A stretch of DNA of 64,000 nt, taken from Phlebopus portentosus. Its lineage: Eukaryota > Basidiomycota > Agaricomycetes > Boletales > Boletinellaceae. The stretch spans positions 310,001-374,000 of the forward strand of contig JAYXKI010000014.1 in NCBI GenBank assembly GCA_037892935.1, written 5' to 3'. The translations under genes were made by a program, and so were the position numbers. A model generated the notes under the pieces. That model worked only from the letters and a program-made list of their open reading frames with translations, was not told the DNA's origin and made no database searches. Every line of letters starts with the position of its first letter. The stretch's first letter is position 1. Below, one piece after another: positions 1 through 11,797 of this stretch.

Positions 1-1510
1 TCATTTCGTGAAGGTGAGAGTGATCAGATGAGCGAGGTAGAAAAGTGGGTAGACGGAATGTATGGTTAGATCTGATCTAGAGGGAAGTCGGTAGAGCGCA
101 GTTCCCGATGAACCATAGGAGTCAAATGGACGAATCATGCATTTAAAAAAAAACAAAAAAGAAGTGCCAGCCGGCAACGATGTACGGTATACGTGTTTGT
201 CATATTCTGCAGAGTTCAGAGCTCTGGCTCTACGCGTTACGGTTGTGCATTTCTCATATTTGCGGCAGTTGTGAGGCACAGGTGCGCGACAAGATCCATG
301 GCTACGACGGTGACGATGAATATTGGATCGACATATGTATTCCGAAATCTTTTGGATGACAAGAGCAGGTGAAATTCAGATCCGATGTTGAGGCGAAGTT
401 AGTAGTAGTGTCTGCTTCGCGTCTGCCAGACGAAGCTTGAGGGTGACAGAACATGAAGACATGACGGTGAGAGGGAAAGTGCCGGGCCGTGACAAAGATT
501 CACCATGACTTCGCGTGACTCAGACACTTCCATAAACGGATTCTAAAGTCACCAGACAGGCACGTGCAGATTACCTCCGCTCGACAATAGCCGGTCTGCT
601 TCCCTCGTTCTTATTGTTCACCACTGAAAGAGTGAATAGTTCTAACTGGCCATGCTTCCGTTCTATCGGCCCATAATCAACAAAAGGAACTATTGCTGCT
701 GTAATTATTACTCACTCGTGTTCGCTTCTTCTGAAATCTTTGCCCTGGATAAACTTTCGCATCGTGTGCTGATCCTTGGGACCGCCCGAGTCGTCGCTGT
801 TCTCTTTGGCCTTATGGAAATATCAGGGGACCCTCAAAGCGTGTTTGACACTCATTGTTATTATCTAGGACTTTGCACTCACTCGTGGCAGGATGGAAGC
901 GAGGCTGATGAAGGCATCGAGAATCAGGCGGCACTTCAGGAATCAATTTGCGGGAAGGGCTGAAGAATGAAGATCATGCCGTCCTTTCTTCGCCTTCTAA
1001 ATTAGACCTGTCCGGCTGGCGTCCTTATTTTTCCTTTTCATGATTGGGGCTTTAGCCGCGCTATTATGTTCGCTCTCTTTCTCCATCCATCACATACGCA
1101 CTCACGCTACTGACTACACCAGTGTCGGACGGGCACTCCGCGTGTATCTGCAGGAGAGATCTGGGCCATCTGGCTCTTGTGTCCTCTCTCTCTTGCCCCT
1201 TGTTTCATATCCTCCTCCATATCCTATCTGCGTGCGTAGACGGACCGCTCTGGATCTGGTCTCTACCTTCTCATTCTGACTTGGAGAATTATTTGTCTCT
1301 GGCTGATTTTATATTCTTATTCTGAAGAGCGACTCATTTTCATTTAAACGTACGCGCAGGGTTCTCTTGTCCGTGCATGCTTCCTGCTGCTGATCTAGAA
1401 GCGATGCTCATTGTTAGCTCCTACTTAATAACTCACAGGTCTTGGGCTATTGTAACTTGACCGTTGCAACACCTCCCCACGCTGCCCGTCTCGTATCCCT
1501 GTTGTATACG
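1..1510. other. Left-edge intergenic sequence
   Basis: I see no gene I can support here. Short open frames on both strands (for example 652-963 plus and 1-279 minus) have no recognisable domain, no convincing splice pattern and no composition shift. The stretch just before 1511 probably holds the promoter and 5' leader of the CCCH gene. A C/T-rich run (about 1170-1260) would fit a fungal core promoter or leader, but this is inference. Confidence 0.4.
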
Positions 1511-3886
1511 ATGGCCATCATGTCCAAGAGCAACCGCAAGCGCCATAGTAAGTTCGCAGCTTCAAGCCCATTGTCGCATCGACGGTTATTGAGGGCATCA
1601 TTCTGTCAGCCAAACCGTGTCTATTTTTCCAGACAAATGATTGTCCGCTATCAGCCGATGAATGCGATTTTGCGCACATAATAGCGACGCCGGAGCAGTA
1701 TGAGACGCTGAAGAACCCGCAAGCTAACCTCCGGACGAAGCCGTGTCGGTTCTTTCTTGGCGGAAAATGTAGAGATGGGTATTGGTGTCGGTTCAAACAT
1801 CCTGCGCAGATGTTCGCTACGAGTAGAGAGTCATCGGATTTTAGTCTTCTTGAGGATGTTCCCGAGCTTGATTCGGATAAGGGCACGGACGACGATGTTG
1901 ATGTGAGAGATTTAGATGGCACATGGAAAGCGAAGCCGGAGGATCATCCGAAATATCGAAGTGAGTAGTCATCTTGCATTTGCGGATACCTTGCCTTTGT
2001 GCTGAGCGATGGAATGATTGCTAGCTCGCCCATGTCGGAACTTCATACTCGGAAAATGCATCTACGGTGAACGGTGTAGTTACCTTCACGTGCTACCTTC
2101 GCCTAAGACTCCCGCAAATGCAAACGATGCGGCTCTGGCTCCATCGCCAGTGATCTCGTCTTACTTCCCAACGACTCCACCACCTCATCGTGCACCTCCC
2201 TCAACTCCAGTAAATGGCTCCAAAGGCGAGTCAGACGCGGAAGAGTTTGATACTGAAGCATCCGAGATTAGGACACCAGTGCGCACGCGATTCAACATCG
2301 ATGGCTCCGATATGCAGACTCCTTCTACGGCGTCCTCAGGATTTTCAGAGGGACCTCCTGCGACTCCACTATCGCCTTGTGCAACGCCAGGAGTCGATGT
2401 GTACGGACACCCACCTATGCGCGGCAATATTCAGCCTCCTCCACCTCTTCCTCTTTCCCCACTATCTCCTCTATCGGCATACTCACATGCTCCTCGCGAC
2501 TATATGTCGGCCAAGATTCAGGCCCACAGTCCGCTGTCTCCTGGCTGTCTAAGCTTGAACATGCCATTCTCCCAGCGTCCGCCTAACTCGACGTCGATGT
2601 ATTCTCCTACGTCACCCGTACCCTTGCAAATCGTGCATGTTCCATTCGCAGTGCCTGTGTACCCTGAAAATCCGATAAGTACGGTGCAGAATCTGGCGAG
2701 ACGTATAAGCGTCAATACGCAAAAGAGTCAACCGGGTCGAGCGAGGGCCTCCTCCCAGCCTGATACATCTATCGATCCCATGTCTTCGGAGAGCCCACTA
2801 TATCGCAGTAAGTGCTTTCAAAACACATCTCTCGTCGCAAGACCTTAATGATACTTTGTGGAAAAGGCAAACCGTGTAAATATTTCTGCGAGACTGGAAA
2901 ATGTCAGAAAGGCGACAAATGCAACTTGTGCGTAACTTTTTTCTCCATACGTAGCTCCTGAATTCTGAGGAATCCAAATCGTTGACTTCGATACCGTAGC
3001 AGTCACTCACCCGCTTCACCTAGCCCTCCTTCTAAAAGGCCATCGACAGCTCGGAAAGATTCTGGCTCTATTAAACCTGAGAAAGAGCAGAAGACAATGA
3101 ATAGTTTTGATAAACCCGATATTCGAGGTAGTCAAAAATTGAGGCGAAGGAGACTAAACCCAAGACAAGCAATTTTTATCCAATTAATTGGCGCGTCGTC
3201 GGAGGCGGCGTGAAGATTGGTACTGAAAGTAAGTTTGCTCTCGAAATACTATCTTTGAATCTGACTGACATTCGTTCTTTGGACTTAGAATCTGAGCAGC
3301 GCCGTCATTCTGAGGATACATCTGCTCTCTTCTTGAGACGAACATCCTTCAAAAATCCTTTTGAGTCGAGTCAGTGAATCTTATACGTATGGTCGTATCT
3401 CTTTTAGGCTTATCCCTACTTTGATAGTCGGAGAGCGCATTCCGAATTCGGGAAAAGCTGGTCTTGCTGCTGCTGAAGTTCTGAAGAATAGAGCGCACTC
3501 TGCTTCGAGCATTTTACATGCAAATGATCAGACTAAACCGTTATTGTCAAGGAAAGGCGGAGACAAGATGCTCGCACTAAGTCTGCAAGCGTACAGTATT
3601 GCGGAGGCAACCAATACTGTTGACTCTGACATCAAGCGCCCTGAGAATGATATCTCTCCAGTCATCGTTGTACACGGAGATAGAGAGGATGGTGACAAGG
3701 ACGAGAAGAAGGGAATTGTGTTTGCTTCATCCTCTCGCCAAGACTTTGACGGTGCTCGCGCTAAGTCCTCTCCGTCTTCTCCTGTTAGCACGCCTCTGAG
3801 TCTGCCAGGCATGGTGCGTGTCCGCGTTCTGAGTTTTGTTACATATTCTAACAGCCCAATAGATCTTTTCCGCTGAATCGCCTTGA
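1511..3886 (+). CDS. CCCH-type zinc-finger protein, four fingers, about 632 aa
   Basis: Suggested exons are 1511-1547, 1610-1960, 2025-2807, 2867-2927, 3000-3127, 3205-3228, 3289-3373, 3408-3813 and 3863-3886; all phases agree and give 633 codons. Four CCCH fingers are visible. Finger 1 follows KPC at the start of exon 2 (CX7CX6CX3H), finger 2 lies within exon 2 (CX7CX5CX3H), finger 3 starts exon 3 (CX7CX5CX3H), and finger 4 starts exon 4 with its last Cys-His spacing completed across the 2928-2999 intron (CX8CX5CX3H). Each finger is preceded by (K/R)-P. The rest is Ser/Pro-rich and looks disordered. CCCH fingers normally bind single-stranded RNA, so a role in mRNA control is likely by family, not shown. 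Weak points are the intron 3128-3204, which avoids an in-frame stop but has a poor acceptor, and the 34-nt intron 3374-3407. ATG 1520 is an alternative start. Confidence 0.75.
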
Positions 3887-4750
3887 CAAAAAGCACGGAG
3901 CAGCCACGCCCGATGTTCTCTCGTTTCCTTGCGCATCTTATCCTGTCGCTGCTCATGTTGAACAGTAATGCATGTTTGTGCCCATGTATACTACTAGTAA
4001 CTTCGTCTGTCATTCTTGTAATTACTGCGCCTTTTCCTTCTTGGTTTCATTACCTCGCGTTTATAGATACGATAAATATACAAATCAATCGCGGTACCTA
4101 TTTCATCACCGTTTTCTTTCCGGGCACTTCCATTCTCTTGATTATTGTCCGTCTTGGCTCGTTAGGCGATTGTGATAATCACAGAACATCCTTGTTGTAT
4201 GAACAGTGATTCTCAAATACTCTTGTCCCGCATTACGTGAAGAATGCTGTGTACAATAAGGGGTCAGTTAAAGAACAATAATATTAATGTCTGATATTAT
4301 TGACACGCGAAAACACTTCACAAGCATGGGGAATGGACTGGCCCATCCAAAAATGAACTACGTATTTTTTTCCCCCGCTGACACTTGCCATCCTTTCGCC
4401 TGTTCCTTAATGCACGCCCAATGTCTCCTGCCTTCTTCGGTTTAAAATTAATTAGCATATGACTATGCAAAATGCATAGAAATGGTGGAGCTCTTAGGAC
4501 CTATAGGTTCTTCTGGACAGCCCAGGAGACCTTGTAAGTCCCTTCAGAAAGAACAAAACTTGTCAGTCAGAAACTTTTTCTTTTTTTTTTGGAAGCTCAC
4601 CGTTTCTCTTCGGAAGGTTTATGGCAAAATTGATATACCATTTATTACTTATCATTTCCTGATTACTCCACCTACAAGTGTCTCGGACGGAAAGTTAGAC
4701 TCGCGGCCTGAAGAATAATTCAAATAATTAGTTACGTAAACATCCCGTGC
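3887..4750. other. Intergenic sequence
   Basis: This is the 3' flank of the CCCH gene and the 5' flank of the kinase-like relic. It is moderately AT-rich. Nothing with coding or RNA-gene character was recognised. The short plus-strand frames 3883-4209 and 4482-4718 lack any recognisable motif. Confidence 0.4.
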
Positions 4751-6647
4751 TTGCCACGCATCGAAAGAAAAGAACACAAGCCACATATGTATTATGCTGG
4801 CAGAACTGTTCAATTTAGAATTTCGACCATGGTAGCCCTCAAGGAATATCTCAGGGAGAAAGCGAAGTTTCTTTCACCTGGGACTGGGATAAAGAACCCG
4901 AACCCAAGCTCAACAGACGTCAAAGTATTCGACTTGGACGCGCTTGACGAGAGGTGGAAGCCAGCTGGCATTCGGTATGATAATCAAATGGTCGATTCAC
5001 TGCTTGCGGTGCTGGATGAGCATCTGCAAGATACTCCTGTGGAACCCCAGGATTACGACTTCCTGTTTCAACCCGCCCTTGATGCGAATGGCAAAAAATC
5101 CTCATGGTCCATGAATAAGAATGAATACGATGTGGGTCTTATCTCATGGTATTGGGACCCTCACTAAATTTATTCATAACAAGGCTCGATTATGGTGCAT
5201 ACCGGTGCCGTGGATGCCCTGGTGTTTATAATGGCAGGCCTCGACCTTCAAGTGAGAATCGATCATGATACTAGACCACCGGATGATCAGTTTTCGTCTT
5301 TGGTCGATTTTGCTATTTACCGAACCGACGATGAAGGAAAGAGGGTGCTTCTTGAAGTCAAATCACCTGACGTATTCGACAGCTTGCTTACGCTCTTGTC
5401 GCGAGCGATGATAAATCCAATCTGCCCGAGACTGAGAACCTAGGAGACCGACATGTGAGACAGTAATCAACAAGGTCCAGCTAACGGACCCAATTGTCAA
5501 CAATTCTGATACCTGAATATCTCCTTTCTAGATGTGCCTTTATATGGCTTCGCATAAGGCTCGCTGGGGTGCAATAACATCTCATGAAAAATGGGTATTC
5601 ATCCGACTTCATCCTGGGGAGCAGCCTTTCATCACTTTCTCGTCTGTCGAGCTGCAGAAAACAACACAAGGCCATTCCGCGCTCTTCTTGCCATGATTCT
5701 TGCAGCCGAACTGGATCTCGAAGTTGAATCACTTGCCAATATGCAGTTAACACTCAAGACGATAGAAGATGAAGAAAGCGAATCCACTGAGAATTCATCG
5801 GAGGCAGCTGAAGAGCCTGACCTGATGGTGAGTTGAAATCTCTAGTACGTTCGCCCGACCTGTCCTGATTGAAGTCTTTTTTGCAGATCGGCTGGTCACA
5901 GCATACGGTAGCGAAGCCTCGTCGGCATGCATTTTATAAGCTCGGTGACTCGGACGCATTACTGTCGCTCGGTACCGGAACGATTGGACTTTCGTTACTC
6001 CGCCTGCTAGGCTCAGGCAGCACAGGCATCGTGTACCAGGCAACGCTTGATAGCGACCAGGTCGCCAAGGTGCTGAGTCGCGCTTGTACGCCGTGAAAAT
6101 TGTACAGAAGGACGCATATCATGAGAAGAACGGTTGCATTGCTCGCTTACATCATGAGTTCGAAGTCTATAGCAAGATCACACAACTGGGACTAGACATA
6201 AGTCCCAAATGTTATGGCTTGTATGAGTCAGCTTATATGCTCGCGCTAATTCTAGACTACGGAGGAGAGGCGCTTGCCCTGTTGCCGTGGTCATCCTACT
6301 CCATCGTGGACCGGTAAGTCTGTCCATCTTGCATTAGAGATGGTTCTGTGACAATGGAGTTTGTAGGCATCGGATATTCGAGCTTGTATCTGCCCTGCAC
6401 AAGATTGGGATTGTGCATTCAGACCTCGAGCCGCGCAATATCGTTCGAAATTCTACTGGTTCGCTCAGGATTATCGACTTCTCGCAAGCGGGATTTCATA
6501 AATGTCCGGGCATTACAGGAGTTTCCGAATGGTTCTTGTAGAGAAGTGGCCTGACTTACGCCACAGGTGCCCTGGAAAAGGAAACGTCGTGGAGGTGAAT
6601 GCGCCGAGCTCAAGTACATGTGGGAAGAATTGGTCGAGCAACAATAG
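4751..6647 (+). pseudogene. Protein-kinase-like gene, apparently frameshifted
   Basis: Pieces in several frames line up as one kinase-like protein. An N-terminal region (from 4751, or ATG 4829) carries the motif FLFQPALDANG and runs on past a frame break near 5165. The stretch EKWVFIRLHPGEQPF (about 5585-5630) changes frame near 5665. A glycine loop GSGSTGIVYQA (about 6010-6045) is followed, one frame off, by YAVKIV with the expected lysine (about 6085). After an intron (about 6315-6366) come HSDLEPRNIV, which matches the HxDxxxxN catalytic loop, and DFS in place of DFG. A last exon after about 6600 ends at TAG 6647. Such kinase-like genes are expanded in basidiomycetes. At least two frame changes (about 5665 and 6070) lack good introns, so decay or sequence errors are likely. 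No substrate can be inferred. Confidence 0.6.
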
Positions 6648-7615
6648 CTCATTTCTCGTGGGACACCATCTGCAAACTCTCACTGATCCCTCGGGAAAGC
6701 CATCAACATCAATGGATGGGGATGAATTATGTATACTGGTTGGTCTATAAATTATATAGTAAACTGGATATGGTGACTACCACGCTGATACTTCCTCAAA
6801 AGTTCAGTATTCAATTCACTGTCCCGTTTGTATAAAACTAAATCCATCTCTGATTAGTACCGTCTTTAGAGTGCAATTCTCGAGCCATTTAATGATGCAC
6901 GAGGCAACGTATTCATGCACTTCCCTTCTTTGCTATTGCAAGCTTCTTTTTGTGTGCAATGACTACGGTTTTGTTATACATTTGTGATTTTTGCTTATAG
7001 CCTTTTTCAAAAGTCTGTATCTATGAAATCTGAAGCAAAAATGTAGAAAATGCATTAAATACACAGCTCGCATTCTGTCCAACTGGGGAATTGGGAAAAT
7101 TGAGTAAACCACAACTGTTCCTTCCCGTGGAATGCAAAATTTATATTGCTCTCAACAGTAGTCCATTCTCTGACAAACTTGGAGCACATAAGAATCTACA
7201 AATGGTTATATATGTTAAAACAAGCACCAAAATACCCAGGAGTTAGATGCTTTGAATAAGAAGCCGCAGTCAATAACAGATTGCAGTTGCAGAAGTCCTA
7301 GGATGACCAATTGCACCTGAGTAGAGTTGTACGATCAATCACATCATTAACTAGCCACATCACAACATCTGGTGAGCTGGAAGTGACTGGATAGTTCTGA
7401 ATGGCAAGTTCAAATAGATAGGAAGAGCTCTTATCCTAGATAAGGGTGAGTCCGGCCGGTTGACTCAAGACTGGGTGGCTGGACTGCAGGGACGAATCGG
7501 AGTCAGAGTCAGGGCTCGACTTCAATTGATTTCCCTCGGAAATTGAACACGTAAGCTCTTGTCATCCCGCGTTCCTGTCCCGAAAAGGATAATCAGATAA
7601 GAGGGATCCCGCAAG
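6648..7615. other. Intergenic sequence upstream of heme oxygenase
   Basis: About 970 bp with no supported gene. The left part (6750-7250) is AT-rich. The part after 7440 is more GC-rich and probably contains the promoter of the heme oxygenase gene. Confidence 0.4.
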
Positions 7616-7906
7616 ATGAGATTTTCCGCCGCAACCGGTCGCCTTAGCTCTGCCTCCTTCTCGAATTTCACTCCCTTGTCGACTCACCATCACCATCACC
7701 ATCACCTCCTCATCACTTCGGATTTCTTCTCGAATACTCTAATTTCTGCTGATTTCTGGATATCACTGAAATATGACGGTGGCGAACGGGAACATAGACT
7801 ACACGCAGCCCCTCGCAACGCTTCTCAAGGTAGCGACGACTGCGGCGCACGAGCAGGCCGAGCACTCTCAAGGTGCTGGATGGCTCACCCGTGGCGAACT
7901 CGATAA
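7616..7906 (+). other. Upstream ORF overlapping the heme oxygenase start
   Basis: An ATG at 7616 opens a 96-codon frame that runs past the heme oxygenase ATG at 7773 in a different frame. It includes a (CAC/CAT)n run at about 7684-7706 that would read as polyhistidine. It could be a translation-dampening uORF, or lie upstream of the real transcription start. It has no known domain and is probably not a protein gene in its own right. Confidence 0.3.
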
Positions 7907-9003
7907 AGAGGAATACGTCCGTTTTCTCATGATGCTATATCATGTTTACGAGTGAGTACCGTGTATATTACTTGGCGCCACATCCTAGTCCTGCGGAAAG
8001 AGTGAAAGGGTGATGCTGACAACCGCGTAATGACGCGTCTCTTCGTGCTAATAGCGCCTTGGAAGCAGGACTGGAGAAACACAGCTCCCATACAGCGCTT
8101 TCGCCCACGTACAACCCCACGCTCCTCGCGCGTGCACCGAGCATCGCGTCCGACATCGCGCACCTGCTCTCCGTTCCCGAGGATGCCTGGGAATCCCATC
8201 CATTGCACCGGGCACTCATGAATTTCCCGCCTGAGCCGTTCACTGCATACGTGTCACGGATAAGGTACCTCTCGGACGAAGCAGCAGACCCGTCACCGCT
8301 CCTCGCACACGCATATGTCCGATACCTCGGGGATTTGAGTGGCGGGCAGGTCATCCGGCGGAGCATCGCGAAAGCGTATGGCACGAGCGAGGACGAGGAG
8401 GGCAAAGGCACGCAGTTCTACGCGTTCGGGAAGCTGGGCGGCGGCGGAGCTGCGAATGCGGGAGACATGCGCCGAATCAAGGACTGGTTCCGGGCTGGGA
8501 TGAATACTGGAGGAGGAGATGACGCGAGCAGGAAGCGTACGTAAGCCTTTCCTAATGGTTTCTCACGCTTGCTTAAGAATATACATACAGAGGCTATTGC
8601 GGAAGAAGCCATTTATGCATTCGAGCTGAACATGGGTCTGTTCAGTATCCTTCGTCCTCCCTCGAACGCCAAGTCAGCTTCTCAGGAACCAGCGCGGGCA
8701 CCGTTGGGAAATCCTTCTCTCCCGCCAACACCACCCCCAGAGAGCACTACGCATCCAAGTGGGAACGGTATCACAGCGTCGGATAAATATTCACCTCTAC
8801 AATCCAACCTGTCCATTCGACCTCAGAAGTTGACTGAGAAATCATTCTCCGTCTCCTCGGTCATCGCTATCGTCCTCGCTGCAACACTGACTCATTTCCT
8901 TTTGGTTACGAATGGGTTCACCGGTGCGAGTGGGTATGGGAAGCTCGAGGCTGTGTGGAAATGGATTGGAGAGCACATCTCGAGTATTTTGGGATCTCAC
9001 TGA
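7773..9003 (+). CDS. Heme oxygenase, membrane-anchored, about 357 aa
   Basis: Exons 7773-7951, 8055-8536 and 8591-9003 give 358 codons with matching phases. Heme oxygenases open heme to biliverdin, Fe2+ and CO, using NADPH-cytochrome P450 reductase as electron donor. The N-terminal helix AAHEQAEHS supplies the expected proximal histidine. The distal-helix signature GDLSGGQ lies in exon 2 (about 8330-8350), after a conserved RYL. The C terminus has a long polar linker and a hydrophobic segment (about 8858-8905) suited to a tail anchor, as in endoplasmic-reticulum forms. ATG 7773 fits the N-terminal length of the family. In fungi the enzyme is tied to iron recovery from heme and, in some species, to light signalling through bilins; which applies here is unknown. 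CDC37 follows in the same direction, but an operon is not implied. Confidence 0.9.
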
Positions 9004-9732
9004 GGTAATAATCTAATCTAATGGGCTATGCTCGGGGTTTGATCTGTTCATATTTGCGATCTCTACGGCACCGTTGTAGTTACGATCTATCTTTATCCGT
9101 AACTACAACGAGACCTTAGTTCTTCCTACTACCTGAACTTCCTACACATATAATCATCATGAAGCCTGTTACTCACATGCACGTATTTTACTTACACACG
9201 TGTATATCCATGGTTTCCCCGAGTCCACTAGATGGGACTTGTACAAATACACATTTAATTGCAAGAATTGAACCGGAAGAGTCAGCGCTTATCAACACAT
9301 TGTATACATGCGTATGGAATCTGGACAGGAACGTTTGCAAGCTATGCAGACAACGTTTCCTAGGACCTTATGATAAAGACGGGCCTGTGAAGGCAAGAAC
9401 TGGAAACAAAGGGAATAACAAATACTTGTATAAGCCAGCTTTGGTATTTATAGTGCATTGTATTATTCTAATCTTGTAGATAGAGCGCCAATCAAATCGT
9501 GATGCTGTTTCTCGAATCTTCTGCATACATAGCTTTATATGATCGGCGGGGACGAGCGCCGATCCGTGGCGACCCGTTTTTATACTCAACAACTCGACGC
9601 GTCGGACTTGGTCTGTGGTTTGAACATCGCCTCTCATCTCTGCTTCATCCATTCCTCATCTAATTTCTCAAAAATAAGGAAAATATCACTCTGGATATTT
9701 GATCAAAGGGAGAATACTGGAATTGAGTTAGG
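9004..9732. other. Intergenic sequence between heme oxygenase and CDC37
   Basis: AT-rich sequence with no supported gene. An imperfect inverted pair, GTTGTAGTTACG (9074-9085) and CGTAACTACAAC (9099-9110), can form a stem of about 12 bp with a 13-nt loop just after the heme oxygenase stop. It may belong to the 3' UTR. Confidence 0.4.
9074..9110. repeat. 12-bp inverted repeat in the heme oxygenase 3' flank
   Basis: The arms GTTGTAGTTACG and CGTAACTACAAC are perfect reverse complements separated by 13 nt, about 70 nt past the stop codon at 9001-9003. An RNA hairpin in the 3' UTR is possible. No function is known. Confidence 0.5.
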
Positions 9733-11498
9733 ATGCCGTTGAATTATTCAAAGTGGGATAAACTCGAGGTGCGTGTACCGCATACATCGACCAGTCATGC
9801 CCGATTAACCACTGGATGCTCGTTATATAGGTCTCAGACGACTCAGACATCGAGGGACACCCGAACGTCGACCACCGCTCCTTAGTCGCGTACGTCCGCT
9901 TTCCATCTTGCAGCCCGAGCTATCGATTATTAACAATCAAGCGGGCGCTTATAGCTGGAAACAACGAGACATCCGCGAAAGGCGTGCAGCACGGAATGCC
10001 AAAATCGCCCAACTCAAAGCTGAGATCGCATGTAATGAGGTCCTCCTCCCGCGTTTACGCACTGTTACGGAGGAGGTGCACGGTGCTCCGGACGGGCCGG
10101 CACATTTCTCCTCCATTGTCGAGCGTCTAAAGACAAACCCGTCCCCAGACGCCCCGCCGTCGAACGCGCCCAAGAAAATAACGTACGATGAGATGATTCT
10201 GAGTCTACTACTGAAGGTGTTTGAAGAGGCGAAGGAAAAGGGGTTGACGGCGCCTGGAGGAGGGAATGAAGAGCGCTTAAGAGAGAGCCTGGTGGCGAGC
10301 TTGAAGGGGCATGTAAGTAAGCTCGGTGACGAGACCGAGAGGCTTAAGAAGGAGCTTGAGAAGGAGGAGGCGGAGAAGTCGAAGAAGATCACGAGCGAGG
10401 ATATACATGAAGGTTTCGAGTCGCATGTAGGTGCTCTTCGAACTGGTCAAGCATTCTATGCTGAATTTGGTTCTCTAGTACGCCCCACCTATACCGGAGC
10501 CTCAGCCCGTCAAAGGCGCTCACAAAGACGGGAAGAAAAAAATAGAAACGAAGACAGACATCGAAGTCATCAACCCAAAGAGCGTCGAACACGCCCAAGT
10601 CGCCGCTCTCGCCTCGCAAAGCGCTCCTCCAGGCCCCTCTTCCACCTCTGGCGCCGCTGCAACGAAAGAAGATGACGAAGAGGAGGGTGTCCCCGAAGTG
10701 ACACCCTCGCTCGAAGCGTTCTCTCACCTCCCGCTGCGGGGGTACGAGGAGTCCTTCCACTTCATTCAGGAGCATCGCGACGTGTACGTCCCAGGCGCGT
10801 CCGACGCGCTGCTCATAGCCGGCTTCCGCGCCGAGCGCGAGGGGAGGCACGCATACGCCAAACAATGCGTGCACCAGGCGCTGCTCATCCAGTACTGCGA
10901 GCAGCTAGGCACGGACGGCGTGCGTCTGTTCTTCAAGCGCATGACCGCGGGCGACCCGCGCGCGGAGCGGGTGTTCCAGACGGACGTGGAGAACACGTAT
11001 CAGCACGTGAAGGGCCGCGCGGAGGCGACGCGTGCGGAGATGGACCGGGGTGGGGAGGAGCAGATCCAGCTCGTTGCGGAGGGCGACGGGACGCAGATCT
11101 CGTTCGTCATTCCGGACGGACCGCCCCCTGAGCACCTCGAGCTCGAAGGCCCCGGTACGGAGAACCTGGACATCGAACAGGTTAGAAGGGCGCTGCAGAT
11201 GCGGTGGGACGTCTTCAATGGTTTCCGGGACGACCTCAAGGAGGCGCTGAAGAGCCAGCAATTGCAAGAAGTGAACAAGGTGCTGGCGAGCATGACGGTG
11301 GAGGAGGCGGAGAAGGTGGTGCAGCTGTTGGACCAGACGGGGATTTTGAGCTTTGCGGAGGGTGGGATAAGGGATGAGACGGGCAGGAATAAAGCTGCTG
11401 ATGACGAGGAGGGAATGGAAGATGTACCGGAGTCGGGAGATGAGGCGGACGTGGAGGAGGTTAGGCTGCTGCTGCTACATAGGGACAGGCAGGCTTGA
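9733..11498 (+). CDS. CDC37: Hsp90 co-chaperone Cdc37, about 528 aa
   Basis: Exons 9733-9768, 9831-9889, 9955-10426 and 10479-11498 give 529 codons with agreeing phases. Cdc37 brings client protein kinases to Hsp90 and holds them in a partly unfolded state. The N terminus MPLNYSKWDKLE, then VSDDSDIE and HPNVDHRS, is the family hallmark and includes the serine that CK2 phosphorylates in other species. KKITSEDIHEGFESH and the EVINPKS segment follow. The middle Hsp90-binding part (FHFIQEHRDVY, then the YCEQLG and LFFKRM segments) and the acidic C-terminal tail lie in exon 4. The very short 36-nt first exon, ending at the conserved tryptophan region, is common in fungi. The protein is cytosolic. 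The last residues (LLLLHRDRQA) are not family-typical, so the stop or a missing last exon is slightly uncertain. Confidence 0.93.
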
Positions 11499-11797
11499 GG
11501 AAGGAGATTGACAATCGAGAACTTGAACTTCTCTGACCACGAATGAATTAGAAACTGGAATACCACGCCGCTTTGTACTGACTCGTCGATCTCAATACGC
11601 AAATGTATGTATAAATAACGAAATTGTCGCTGTCTGATTTGCTTTCGACATACATAATAAATGATTATTCACTGCTCGCAATCGTAGGAAAGCAGCGTCG
11701 TCACACTACCAAGTCCAAATGAACACTCGAAGTAACGTTGTAGACGTCCTATTCTTCCAGTCAAGAAATAACAGAGACTCAGAGACAGGAAGCCAGC
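11499..11797. other. Convergent 3' region between CDC37 and EBP2
   Basis: About 300 bp between the CDC37 stop and the likely EBP2 stop on the other strand. An AATAAA-like run ACATAATAAATG lies at about 11651-11662. No gene is seen. Confidence 0.4.

Noticed and set aside
652..963. 103-codon plus-strand frame upstream of the CCCH gene
   Set aside because: No motif, no splice support and no codon pattern; probably chance in leader or intergenic DNA.
7684..7706. Polyhistidine-coding CAC/CAT run, like an engineered tag
   Set aside because: A simple trinucleotide repeat in the 5' leader of the heme oxygenase gene, out of frame with it; no vector sequence nearby.
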